Shown here piece by piece: positions 34,119-44,500 of a stretch of DNA of 64,000 nucleotides. The number at the start of each line of letters is the position of its first letter. The first letter of the stretch is position 1. The position numbers were made by a program, and so were the translations under genes. Location: NCBI RefSeq assembly GCF_004134775.1, contig NZ_SDOZ01000005.1:114676-178675 (forward strand). The letters run 5' to 3'. Below the pieces are notes generated by a model. The model saw nothing but the letters and a program-made list of their open reading frames with translations. It did no database searches and was not told the origin of the DNA. Source of the stretch: Candidatus Borkfalkia ceftriaxoniphila. GTDB taxonomy: Bacteria; Bacillota; Clostridia; Christensenellales; Borkfalkiaceae.

Positions 34119-35156
34119 CTATTCGTCATGTTTGTGCGGCACGTCGCCCACGATCTTGGACTCGCCCGCGGATTTTTTTTCGGAAGGAAGTTTTTCTTCT
34201 TCGATTTCACCTACGATCTTCTCGCCTTTTTTGCGTTTGCGCAACGAATCGAATTTATTGAGAAACCAACGCTCGATCTTATCTCCTTTCTTATACAGGA
34301 AGATAAACAAAACGATCACTGCGACGCCTATAATCGCCCACGATAAAAGACCCCACCAGGTATTGTACGGAATAATACTGCCGTTGAGCGAATAACTCGT
34401 CATCACGATTCCCAATGCCCTTGTGATCAGTATCATGATGATAAAAAAAGGCCATGTCATCGTGGAAAGCCCCGCGACGAAACACAGAACGTCATCGGGA
34501 AACATTGGAAGAAGGAACATTGCGGTGAGCACCGCCTTATCCTTACCCTTGATCTTCAAAAGCCACGAATCGAGCGTCTCTTTTCCCACGAGCCATGCGG
34601 CGGCGCGATAACCGAGAACTTTGCCGATAAAGAAACCGACCAGCGAGCCGAGAACGATGCCGATATAACTGTAAATGATACATTCGAGCGGCCCGAACAG
34701 AGCCACGCCCGCCCCCACGGTGACCACGGAGGGAATGGGTAGGACGACGACCTGTAAAAACTGGATCACGATAAAACAAATAGGCGCCCAGACGCCCGTC
34801 TGTTCGATCCATAGCCGCAGATCGTCCACACTGTCGATCTTATCCAACACGCCCGTGACCTGCAATATATACACCCCGAGCAGGAATACGGCGGCAAGCC
34901 CCAGCGCCGTGAGCAGAAGTTTATACACGGCCTCTTTATTCGTCAGAAAAAAGGCAAAACAAAGCCCCGTACAGATCACTTCCGCTGCAACCAGAGAAGA
35001 CGTGATCACGGTATTGTATTTGTAGAGCACGCCGCTTTTGAAATAGCGCATGCACAGAATCGTAAAGACGATCGAAATTGCGCCGAAAAGTACGATCGAC
35101 GCGGTTGTAATCCATTTTTTCGCTTTTTTATTCACGATAGCCGTTAAATGCTCCAT
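34119..35156 (-). CDS. TVP38/TMEM64 (SNARE-associated/DedA-like) membrane protein
   Basis: 345 aa from the ATG at 35156 (AAGG just upstream; the longer frame lacks a site). Six or seven membrane helices. The central part VVVLPIPSVVTVGAGVALFG, then GSLVGFFIGKVLGYR and LLPMFPDDVLCFVAGLSTM are the VTT/DedA-superfamily core, implicated in lipid scrambling or undecaprenyl-phosphate recycling. The N-terminal three helices and a charged C-terminal tail ending in VPHKHDE are additions outside the core. It lies 67 bp after rnhA. Confidence 0.85.
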   Translation of the reverse strand: MEHLTAIVNKKAKKWITTASIVLFGAISIVFTILCMRYFKSGVLYKYNTVITSSLVAAEVICTGLCFAFFLTNKEAVYKLLLTALGLAAVFLLGVYILQVTGVLDKIDSVDDLRLWIEQTGVWAPICFIVIQFLQVVVLPIPSVVTVGAGVALFGPLECIIYSYIGIVLGSLVGFFIGKVLGYRAAAWLVGKETLDSWLLKIKGKDKAVLTAMFLLPMFPDDVLCFVAGLSTMTWPFFIIMILITRALGIVMTSYSLNGSIIPYNTWWGLLSWAIIGVAVIVLFIFLYKKGDKIERWFLNKFDSLRKRKKGEKIVGEIEEEKLPSEKKSAGESKIVGDVPHKHDE

Positions 35157-35223
35157 ATACCTTATTATATATAATATTAACAAAGAATATTAAATAAAAC
35201 GATAAGATATAATTAATTTTTCG

Positions 35224-35664
35224 TTATATTTGTAAATTTTTGATCGCCGCACGCGCCAGTTCGTCGCAGCGGTTATTATATGCGTTGTCGGCGTGTCCCT
35301 TGACTTTGATAAACCGTACTTCATGCGATTCGGTCAGATCGTACAGTCTTTGCCACAGATCGCTGTTGGCGACTTCTTTGCCGTCCGCCTTGCGCCAGCC
35401 GTTGCGGATCCAGCCTTCCAGCCAATTTTGCGTAAAGGCGTTCACCGTATAAGCCGAATCGCTGTATATGTTGACGCGGCACTTTTCTTTCAGACACTCC
35501 AATCCCGCGATCACCGCATAAATTTCCATGCGGTTGTTGGTCGTAAGAGGTTCGCCCCCGCTGATTTCTTTTTCCAGCCCTTTGTAAATAAGGATGGCTC
35601 CGTATCCGCCCGCTCCGGGATTACCCGAACAGGCGCCGTCCGTATAAAGTTCCACTTGTTTCAT
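35224..35664 (-). CDS. rnhA: Ribonuclease HI
   Basis: 146 aa. Cleaves the RNA strand of RNA-DNA hybrids. All catalytic residues are present: Asp9 (YTDGACSGNPG), Glu47 (NNRMEI), Asp69 (YSDSAY) and Asp134, with the flexible His124 loop (KGHADNAYNN). It follows proC by 3 bp and is probably translated from the same message; only a weak ribosome-binding site is visible inside proC. Confidence 0.95.
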   Translation of the reverse strand: MKQVELYTDGACSGNPGAGGYGAILIYKGLEKEISGGEPLTTNNRMEIYAVIAGLECLKEKCRVNIYSDSAYTVNAFTQNWLEGWIRNGWRKADGKEVANSDLWQRLYDLTESHEVRFIKVKGHADNAYNNRCDELARAAIKNLQI

Positions 35665-35667
35665 AGA

Positions 35668-36480
35668 CTACTCGGACAATTCCTCCGCGCGTCTGACGCA
35701 AGCGGAAACGGCGCGGTCGATCACTCCTTCCAGATCGTCTTTTTCAAAAGATTCGACCGCCTGTATCGTAGTACCGCCTTTACTGCATACCGCCGAAACC
35801 AACTCACGCAGCGTCTTATCCTGCGAATGCGCGACCATTTCCGCGCCGCCCGCCACGGTGGAAACCGCCAGCGTTTTCGCTTCGTCTTCCGTCAGCCCCT
35901 GCCTGATTCCGGCCTTTACGAGTCCTTCGATGAAGAGATACACGTAAGCGGGGCCGCTTCCGCTGATGCCCGTCACCGCGTTGAGTTTATCCTCTTTGAT
36001 CAAAAGCAGATTGCCGATATTATTGAAAATCGAACTGATAAACTCGCAGTCGTCGGCAGAAGATGAAAATTCGGAAAGGTCGAGCGCGGTCATGCCCTCG
36101 CCCACCGAACAGGGAAGGTTAGGCATTGCGCGCGCGATGCGGATACCGCTGCCGAACAGCGCGTCGCGGATCTTATCTTTTTTCACGCCCGCCATAATGC
36201 TGATCACCTTTTCGACGGGAATCCCGTGCAAAGACTTCGCAACGTCCAAGAAATTCTGCGGTTTGACCGCAAACAGTACATATTCGCAGTTCTCCGCTAC
36301 GTCTCTGCAATCGGTGGTCGTGTTTACGTCGAGATATTCCAAACTATCGAGCGCTTTTTGCGACACGTCCGCGACAAGGACTTTTCTGGCACGCAAAAAA
36401 TCGGACAGAATAGCGCCCTTCAGAATAGCCTGTGCCATAAAGCCGCCGCCGATCACGCCGAGTTTAAACTGTTTTTTCAT
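35668..36480 (-). CDS. proC: Pyrroline-5-carboxylate reductase
   Basis: 270 aa, last step of proline synthesis (NAD(P)H-dependent). Rossmann motif LGVIGGGFMAQAIL at the N-terminus; the C-terminal dimer domain has TGISGSGPAYVYLF and SKGGTTIQAVESFE, the substrate-binding signature. AAAAGGAG precedes the ATG. Divergent from tRNA-Trp; no proA or proB nearby. Confidence 0.95.
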   Translation of the reverse strand: MKKQFKLGVIGGGFMAQAILKGAILSDFLRARKVLVADVSQKALDSLEYLDVNTTTDCRDVAENCEYVLFAVKPQNFLDVAKSLHGIPVEKVISIMAGVKKDKIRDALFGSGIRIARAMPNLPCSVGEGMTALDLSEFSSSADDCEFISSIFNNIGNLLLIKEDKLNAVTGISGSGPAYVYLFIEGLVKAGIRQGLTEDEAKTLAVSTVAGGAEMVAHSQDKTLRELVSAVCSKGGTTIQAVESFEKDDLEGVIDRAVSACVRRAEELSE

Positions 36481-36510
36481 ACAAAACTCCTTTTATAATG
36501 CGAAAATTGT

Positions 36511-36539
36511 TTGACTAAAATGAAATTATGTTATATAAT
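36511..36539 (+). promoter_or_regulatory. tRNA-Trp promoter
   Basis: TTGACT, 17-bp spacer, TATAAT, 12 bp before the tRNA. Confidence 0.85.
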
Positions 36540-36551
36540 TAGAAGGCTTTT

Positions 36552-36626
36552 AGGGGAGTGGCTCAATGGTAGAGTAGCGGTCTCCAAAACCGTAGGTTGC
36601 GTGTTCGAATCGCGTCTCCCCTGCCA
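36552..36626 (+). tRNA. tRNA-Trp (CCA)
   Basis: 75 nt including encoded CCA. Acceptor AGGGGAG pairs with CTCCCCT. The anticodon loop CTCCAAA between GCGGT and ACCGT gives anticodon CCA, tryptophan. T-loop TTCGAAT, D-loop with GGTAGAG. Confidence 0.95.
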
Positions 36627-36629
36627 CGG

Positions 36630-36668
36630 CTCTCAAATCACGATAATTTGTGGTTTGAGAGTTTTTTT
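36630..36668 (+). terminator. Terminator after tRNA-Trp
   Basis: CTCTCAAATCAC pairs with GTGGTTTGAGAG (one G-T), then seven T. Confidence 0.9.
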
Positions 36669-36772
36669 ATACAAGAAAATGCAAACTTTTTATGACTCTT
36701 GTCTTTTTATTTTATATCAACAGTCCGAAAAAGTCAATCAAACGAAGAATGCAACCTTAATCTTATCTATAC

Positions 36773-36804
36773 GAAAAGAGAAACCGTTACGGTTTCTCTT
36801 TTTC
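36773..36804. terminator. Orphan terminator before the FtsX remnant
   Basis: GAAAAGAGAAACCG pairs with its complement around TTA, with T-runs. No intact gene ends here; it may be the old terminator of a deleted neighbour. Confidence 0.75.
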
Positions 36805-36839
36805 GTAGGATTGAGATATCGTTAATTTTGTACGGGACT

Positions 36840-37559
36840 CCATACGGCGTAAAGCGTGATGCAGGTTACGGCGATGGAAAAATCGTATTCAAATACGCGG
36901 CTTTTTCCGTGCTTTCGTGCTTGATTTCATCTATCGTCGGGCTGCTCGTCGGAATTTTTTTACTTCCTCACGCTATATTCCCCGCTTTTTCCGGCGAGTT
37001 GTTTATGCCCGCTCTTGCGAGCACCTTCACCCCGTTTCCGGTCTTTGGGCATCGCTCTTTCCGCTACAAAGCGCATTTTATAATGACCGTCGTATGCGTT
37101 GCAGGATCTACCGCGCTGGTCTTTGCAGGTTTTTCCCTTTTGAACGTATCAAAAGGCAACGGTTCAATCGCAATGATTTCCGCATTTATCATCGCTTTTG
37201 CCCTATTATTGTGCGTATTCGTCATTTACAATCTCACGAATATGAACATCGGCGAACGCAAACGGGAGATCGCCACACTGAAAGTGCTCGGTTATCGCGA
37301 CGGCGAGGTGACGGGTTATATCTACCGCGAAATATTTATCATGGCGTTCATCGGCGCCCTTTTAGGAATTCCTCTCGGCTGCGCGCTCGTCGGTTTCGTA
37401 TTCGCTTACCTCGATTACGGATCGTTGGCGGATATAAAATGGTGGTCATTCGTTTTATCTGCCGCCGTCGTACTCGTGTTTATCGGTTTAGTCGATCTGC
37501 TTTTGTCACATAAGATCCGCGCCGTAGATATGACATCTTCTCTCAAATCCATAGATTAA
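36840..37559 (+). pseudogene. Remnant of an FtsX/MacB-type ABC transporter permease
   Basis: The open frame from about 36840 to 37559 reads as pieces of an FtsX-like permease joined together: GYGDGKIVFKYAAFSVLS and following hydrophobic stretch, then, after a few residues, FGHRSFRYKAHFIMTVVCV and the C-terminal domain with NLTNMNIGERKREIATLKVLG and the last helices. The large extracellular domain and the N-terminus of the family (usually 400-800 aa or more) are missing, there is no ribosome-binding site or credible start, and a terminator lies just upstream. No ATPase partner is present. I read it as a decayed gene with internal deletion; a short functional protein is much less likely. Confidence 0.7.
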
Positions 37560-37593
37560 GTTGACTTTGCACGACAATTATTTTCCGAAAGCA

Positions 37594-37622
37594 TTGACTT
37601 TTTTTATTGAATATGCTATGAT
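37594..37622 (+). promoter_or_regulatory. Promoter of the c-di-GMP riboswitch operon
   Basis: TTGACT, 17-bp spacer, TATGAT, about 15 bp before the aptamer begins. This is the only good promoter before the four surface genes. Confidence 0.85.
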
Positions 37623-37639
37623 GATATCAAATTATAATG

Positions 37640-37721
37640 TAAAAGCAAACTCGCGGGAAACCCGAGGACGCAAAGCTATGGGTCTACGTCTTCGAAAAAA
37701 AGGATAAGACAGCCGGTTGCC
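37640..37721 (+). promoter_or_regulatory. c-di-GMP-I (GEMM-I) riboswitch aptamer
   Basis: The GEMM-I core is clear: AAAAGCAAAC, a stem closed by a GGGAAACC loop, the conserved GGACGCAAAGC, then GGGTCTACG, a variable P3-type stem (GTCTT...AAGAC) and the closing CCGGTTGCC. This class binds cyclic di-GMP and controls motility, adhesion and surface genes. A terminator begins within the last bases of the aptamer, so ligand binding and termination probably compete (an ON switch would follow), but the overlap is only two or three bases and the sign cannot be settled by eye. Confidence 0.93.
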
Positions 37722-37752
37722 ATGAAGCACTTTTTCGTTTCATGGCTTTTTT
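37719..37752 (+). terminator. Riboswitch expression-platform terminator
   Basis: GCCATGAA (37719-37726) pairs with TTCATGGC (37739-37746), then TTTTTTATTT. It lies between the aptamer and the first surface gene and starts in the P1 3' strand. Confidence 0.85.
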
Positions 37753-37778
37753 ATTTATTGGGATTCGGGAATACGTCT

Positions 37779-38561
37779 ATGATCAAAGGCAGTACAAAAA
37801 AACTGATTTTCGCGGCGGCGGCTCTTTTCGTCAGCCTGTGCCTGGTTTTCGGCGCGGTTTTTGCCTGGTTCACCACGTCCGATTCCGTGGGCACGGACGG
37901 TCTTGACTTCGGCGTTACAGGCGACGACAGCAACGGCGTAACGATTACCAGCATCAACGGCGCGAAACCCGACGAAAAAATCATTCTTTATCCCGAAGGA
38001 ACGTTGACAGTCGGACTGAAAATTACGGACGACATCAAAAATTTCGGCGTTAAACTTGCCGCAGACGCAAGGGATGACAATTTTAATGCGTTTTTTGCCG
38101 CAAGAGAAGATCTTCTTTTCGGCGTTTACGAAAAAGGCGAAATTATTTCCGACGCGAGCGGAAACACGGCGGAATACTGGCGCAATTTCGACGCGGCCGC
38201 GCCGCTTTCTTCTCTCAGCGAAACCGAGCGGCTCTCCGCGCAAGTCGGATTTTTACACGAATTCGCCCTTCAAAATTCTCTGCATGACGCGATGCAACTC
38301 GTTGCCGTCGTAAACGAAAAGAAATATCCCTTGATAAAGGAAAACGACAACGAGATCTATCGCAATTCCGAGTTGACGGTTCTTGCAAGCGCTACGGAGT
38401 TCACTCTTTACGTACAATTCGGAACCAACGGCTTTACGCCTGAAATTCAACTGCCCCCCGATGTCCTTCCGCATTTTGAAAGCGGAACCTATCGCGCGCT
38501 CAATTATAATTGTTTTCTCAATCACGAAATCAAATTGTCGTTTGAAAACGGCAACGTATAA
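37779..38561 (+). CDS. Exported TasA/pilin-like protein, first gene of the riboswitch operon
   Basis: 260 aa from the ATG at 37779; the frame extends back into the terminator, so earlier starts are not used. A basic N-terminus and one hydrophobic helix ending in GAVFAWFTTSD resemble the signal of TasA/CalY-type and other clostridial fibre proteins (hydrophobic run then AYF/AWF). The mature part looks beta-rich and acidic (SITSINGAKPDEK..., many Asp and Asn), with no cysteine and no sortase motif. I recognise no domain with certainty. Last gene of the operon (50621) has the same design, so the two may be related subunits around the giant proteins. Directly behind the c-di-GMP riboswitch; 10 bp before the next gene. 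Confidence 0.8.
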   Translation: MIKGSTKKLIFAAAALFVSLCLVFGAVFAWFTTSDSVGTDGLDFGVTGDDSNGVTITSINGAKPDEKIILYPEGTLTVGLKITDDIKNFGVKLAADARDDNFNAFFAAREDLLFGVYEKGEIISDASGNTAEYWRNFDAAAPLSSLSETERLSAQVGFLHEFALQNSLHDAMQLVAVVNEKKYPLIKENDNEIYRNSELTVLASATEFTLYVQFGTNGFTPEIQLPPDVLPHFESGTYRALNYNCFLNHEIKLSFENGNV

Positions 38562-38571
38562 TATTGGTGCC

Positions 38572-41500
38572 ATGAAAAAATTAACCGCTTCAATTAAATC
38601 ATTGATCGTTCTGCTACTCGTCTGCTGCCTCTCGGCGGTCGGCGTGGTTTTTGCATTTCTAAATCAATCCGTTCATCGCGGCTACCCCGTTCATATTCAG
38701 GGCACGAATATTTCATTCAAACTAAACGGAAAAAATTATCTCGATCAGATAGGCGAATCGGAATTGGGGCTTTACAAAAACCGTTCGCAGGAAGTAGACG
38801 TGCAAGTGGAAGTCACGGGGTCGGACAGCGTCGTCGCCGATTACCGCGTTTCTTTCGAACTCGAAACGGACGGCTCCGACGCGGACGTAAAACTTTCGCA
38901 GGCGATCGAGGTTTACGCTTTGCGCGGCGCTCGCTACGAATTTATCTGTATGCTCGATCAGATCGGCAAAACGGATGACGGCGGCGCCCCCTTCTATACG
39001 TTCGGCGGTCAAATGGTGACCAATTACAGCCATTCTTTGCCCTTTTGTTTCGTCTACTCGGGCGAAACCTCCGCAGAGTACGACGAAATAGCCCAAAACG
39101 GCGGTTTTACGCTGCGCGCCGAGGCGACCGCCGATATCGCGGGCTCCTCCGCCGATTATGTATTCGCGACCGACAACGATACTTTTGCCGATCATTTTAC
39201 CGGGCAGGACTCCGTAAACAAGACGATCGTTTTGACGGACGATATCGAAGTTGCCGCCGCGCTCGTATCCAAAGGAAAAGTCGGCATCGATCTGAACGGT
39301 CACACGCTCACCCTCCATGCGGATCTGAAAATTTCCTACTCGACGGGAACGGAGGGGCTCGGGATAATCAACGGCAAGACGGGCGGCGGCATTGCGGGCA
39401 CGGGGCGTTACAAAATTTCGGGAAACGACTGTTATCTCATTGACGACGCCCTTGTTGCGAAAATCGATTATCCCGTCGACGATACAAATGCGGAAAGTAT
39501 ATTCGGCAGCCTTTCATCTATTCTGGATACGCGGCTGAAATCGCTAGATAACGAAAAGCCCTATTATCACGAAGACGATCTCTCAGCGCTCTTCGACGGG
39601 CTGAACTTCTATCGGGATTATAAGGAATTTTCAGTCTCTTACGGCAAAGATTCCGTGATCGGCACAGTCACGAACGCCGACGGCACGTCGTACACGGGCA
39701 TCGTGCCCGACCCGCATAAGACTTCGCGCTACGCCTATTCGATCACCCTATCCTATCAAAACAGTTACGGCAAAACTTTTGGCGGCTACATCAACGTTTT
39801 GGGCAGCAGTTTGAAATCGATCGCCGACGATCTGATGACGGCGCTGCCCGCCTGCATTGATTCTTCCGTATTCCTGCGTTCCTACGATACAAGAACCGCG
39901 AGCCATATCGAATGGATCGTGGACGACGCCATGGATGGATTTTTATTCAATTCTTTGGGTACGTACCGCCCGAACGGTTCAAGCGGACTGATCGACAAAG
40001 CAGAAACTTTCCGCGACAGAGGCGTCGGAATCTACATTAAATTATCAAAAGGCGCGCAAACGGAAGTTTTCTATTACGAAAGAAACGCGGAAATACTTTC
40101 CGCGTCAGAGCGTACCGCGCTCTGTTACGAGAACGAGCCCATCGTGTTGCGTCAAAAGGGTCTGGACAATTCGGGAATTGATACCCTCTACGACTTTTAC
40201 GACGCGATCTCGCGGACTTATCGGCAGAAAGCCGAGATCTCGGGAGTATCCGTAAAGTTGCTGCATTCGGATACGGCGTCGTCCTATCTGTCCGTCGCGA
40301 CGAGCGCGAGCGACGCGAATTTTGCGACCGTATCCATTGCCGGCCGCGCGTCCATTCCGCAAAACTATGCGGGCGAAGCGGAAATCGAAATTACGTTTAC
40401 CTATGCCGACGGCAAGAGCCATACCCTCCGGACCGCGGTCAGCGTGCTCGGAGAACTCGCTTACGTCACGCGTTACGACGTTTCTTACCGCCTGCAAAAT
40501 TCCTTTTCGAACAACGCATATATCGACGGCGATGCGTATTATTTCTACGCGCCCGGCGCTTTACAGCCGCGCGCAGACGGCAAGAGCGTACAGGTGCTCG
40601 TCGATTATGAAGCCGAACAGTCCGCGCAAGGATTTGTCATTATAACGTATGAATACGTGCCCATTCGAGCCGAAGACATACAGGATCAAATTGCCTATTT
40701 CATCAAAGAAGGCGAAAAATACAGTCTGTATCAAGGCGAAATTTCTCCGCTGCCCGACAGCGTAACTCTGTACGAACGCCGCGCGAATATAGAAATATTG
40801 CCCTCTCGCATTCCTACGCTGGACGAAACGACCGTTTTCTTTACGTCTACTCTCTATACGCTGCACGCCGACGGAACACCCTATACCGACGATAACGGGA
40901 ATAAGTTATACTACGACGCCGTGACGGATACGGCCGCGCCGCTGCAATATAAATTGACGCTTACCGTACAGGGAATTATTCAGAACAGCGACGCGCATAT
41001 CTCGGATTATTCCCTTTATACCATGCTCCGCGACTGTTTCGACGCAAACAAAGACGGGATCATCAGCAGCGGCGAGGCGCAGGCGGATTGGAACCAGGTG
41101 CTCGCGCGCGGTTCCTCTTATGCAAAATCGGTTACCGTCAACGGCACCGTTTTTCGCTATCTGGACTTTTCGGGCGTAAACTTCTCCTCTTTAAAGGGAA
41201 TAGAATATTTCGTAAATTTGCAGGGGCTCTCTTTCGCCTCCTCGTCGATCACCGATATCGCCTGTCTTTCTTCGCTTACACAATTGAATTATTTAGACCT
41301 TTCCGACAATGCGATCACGGATATTTCCGCTTTCGCTTATTCGGATGCGTTGCAATATCTGAATCTTGCGGACAATCAGATTACGAGTATCGAGGCTCTT
41401 CGATATCTCCCCGCTCTAGAAACGCTCGATCTGACCAACAACAAAATCACGGATTTCGATCCTCTGACCGTAACGGATTCTTTAATATCTCTGACGCTGA

Positions 41501-44500
41501 CGGGTATGAAGAACGCAAACGGGCAGACGTTCGACAACGACCCCGCGACGTTGTATTCCCTCGCGACCATTCAGATCAACAATCCTACCGTAACGTTCGT
41601 TTACGATCAAAACATTTTGATCGGACCTTCCGCCCTAATCGCCGCGAAAGTCATTCACGACGTCGAAGAAATTAACCGCGTCAACCAGACGCTCTACCTC
41701 CCCACTACCTATTATTATTCGGACGGCAGCGAAATTTTCGCCTATAAACTGAATTGGTTTGCCGACGACACGCAGACCAATCTTATCTTTCAATACACCG
41801 ACGGCGAGTACAGCGGTTATACCGTCAGCGCACCGCTCTTTGAAAAACAGGTGACTATACGCCTGCAAATCCATTTGCCGAACAGCACGAATTATTACAC
41901 GGTCAGCCGTTCTTTTACGCTGACGCTCGAAACTTCCGCCTCGAATCACGACCAGGCGTACGTCTATGACCCGTCCGTGCAGTATTATATCCCCGCGGAA
42001 GAGGCGTTTCCCGATTTGGCGCTCCGCAATAAGGTATTCGACACCTTCAATAAAATCACCGGGCAGACGATCGAGATCAAATTAAAAGACGGCTCCGTGA
42101 TTACCTATAACGAGACCGCCGTATTGTCCGCCGCCGATTATGAACGCTGCATGGCGGCGCAGACGAACATCGACTGGTCGAACGCGGGGATCCGCGATCT
42201 GAGCGGGATCCGAATTTTAAAAGATCTTCTGACGCTCACTCTCGACCTTTCGGGCAATGCAATTATCAGTCTGGAACCCGTTGCAAGCCTCACTTCGCTT
42301 ACGGGACTGATCCTCGGCGGCAAAAATTACGATTTTTCCGAACTGTATTCGGCAGATAAACTTACGACGCTAAAGATGCTCGACGTTTCTAAAAGTTACG
42401 GCCTTGACGAAGAGAGCACGTTGAACGCGCTCTATCAGGTGTATCTGAACAATTCTTCCGTTTCGGTTTATTTGAAAAACTCGTCGCAGGTCTGGGATCC
42501 TTACGAAACGCTGCTGCCGAAAAATATCCGCAATTTGCCGTCAGTGCTCGCGTTCGTCAATTTGAACGAGAGTTATCCTATTTATGGCAGTGCCGACGCG
42601 ACTTCCTTTGATTTTACTTTTTACGATCAACCCTCCCCCCTGTCCTTTACGGTCGACAGCGTGACGATCTACGAAAATCAAAAAGCAAATATCACAAAAG
42701 GCACTTATTTTCAATTTGATTCGAACGCCATCAAATATATTAAATTATACGGCTGGTCGGAATCCGCTTTTTTAAAAATTTCGATCAGCGCGAACGACGG
42801 ACATTTAAACGGCGACGGAACTTTCTTATATGTCACGGGCGAATATTATGTTCAATTAAACGCGCAAGACGCAGGCTCGAAAATATTTGTTTATAACGAT
42901 TCGAAATATCCGGAAGATTTTACGGTAATGACTTTGTCCGAGTTATTTGTTTCGCGCGACTTAAGAGAATATTTATTAGGCAGACAATACGGTCATTTTA
43001 ATGGAAGCGATTATTTTAGAATTAAAAAAACTCCCGAAGATAAAAACGGAGACGGAAAAATCCAGTCCGACGAAGTCACTTTAAATTTTATTCTCAACAA
43101 TCGGGATAACAATCCAAAAAAATATTTTGTCGATGATTATGGAAATTACCATATCGGCGTTCAAGGAGTCAATGATAATCTATCGTTAAACAATAATAAT
43201 TTTACGATCAACGGAGCCTTTGACCGCGGAGAAAATTTTTTACACGGCTTAAAATACTTGCCCGGCGTAAAAAATTTGACGATCTCTCGCGACGCGAATC
43301 TCGGCGACGGGTCAGAGTTAGTCAACATAACACAACTCACTTTAAATTATTCTGCGGTGGATCTGACGACCATTACGCAACCATTACCCCTGTTGGAAAG
43401 CCTTACCATACAGAATTTCAACTCTTTGATCGTCAACGCAAAAGCAATGAAATATTTTCCTTCGCTTACCGCTTTGACAATCGTAGGAAGCAATTCGGGA
43501 TATTTACAGGATTTCACCTTTTTGGAAGGTCTGATAAATGAAGACGGGACATCGATGATTCGCAACCTAACCATGCAATCGGTCATCCAAAGCAACGCGA
43601 ACATCGGCATCTCCGTTTCAAATGCGGAGTTTGTCAAAGAACTCTACATTGCAGCGGGAAACGCCCTTTCCTCGGCGGACAACACCTTAACGACTCCCTA
43701 TGGCGGACTGTCTTTCAAGGTTGGAACGGCAAACAAAAATAACGATACGGGTGCATTCTTTATCGTTTTGCCTGACGGCACATACGGTACAGCCGCCAAG
43801 AACACGGCGAGCGCGCTCGTTACAAGTTGGACGGCGCCTGCAAACGGCAGTTTCGACACGACGAGATCGGAGGCGCAAAACTATGCCACGGTCACGAACG
43901 CCATGCTCGACATGGGATTACAGTATAAACAGCCTGCCGCCGAAACTTTCTATTGGCTAAATAAAAAAACGTACAGTTTGCCCATTTCCACTGTACTGAC
44001 GCTGCCCAAAACCACGGGTGCCACGTGGTTTGCTCTGCAATATGACAGTACGATTTTACGTTCGTATGACATAACCTGGCGCGTACTCGTCAATACGAGC
44101 GACACAATGGATAACGCGGGTACGGACGGCGGAATGCTTTTATCCGATTCACTCACACAACTCCCTTGCGGTACGCTGACAGCGACTGCGAACGAATATG
44201 TGTTCACTCTCACGGCAAACTGCTATGTGGTAATTTTGGGGCTTGTCTCGCCGCCGTCGGGCGTTTCGGGAAATACGTATAGTTATGTTTATCATTTCGT
44301 TTCGGGGAGCGGCGACGGATTTTATAGCAACGTGGAGGATTATAACCTTCGCGCAACTTTATTTGCCTCCGCCACGCAGGACTCAAACAAACAAATTATA
44401 GACTTCAGCGACAGCAATGCGGTTTTTCTATATAAATTTACGAATAATAAACTCACAGAAAATCGTATCGGAACGGTTTTCGATCCTCTGCCGAACTGTA

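Noticed and set aside
37621..37632. GATATCA half of the SPFH palindrome upstream of the c-di-GMP riboswitch
   Set aside because: Only one half-site is present, so a link to the RHH protein is not supported.
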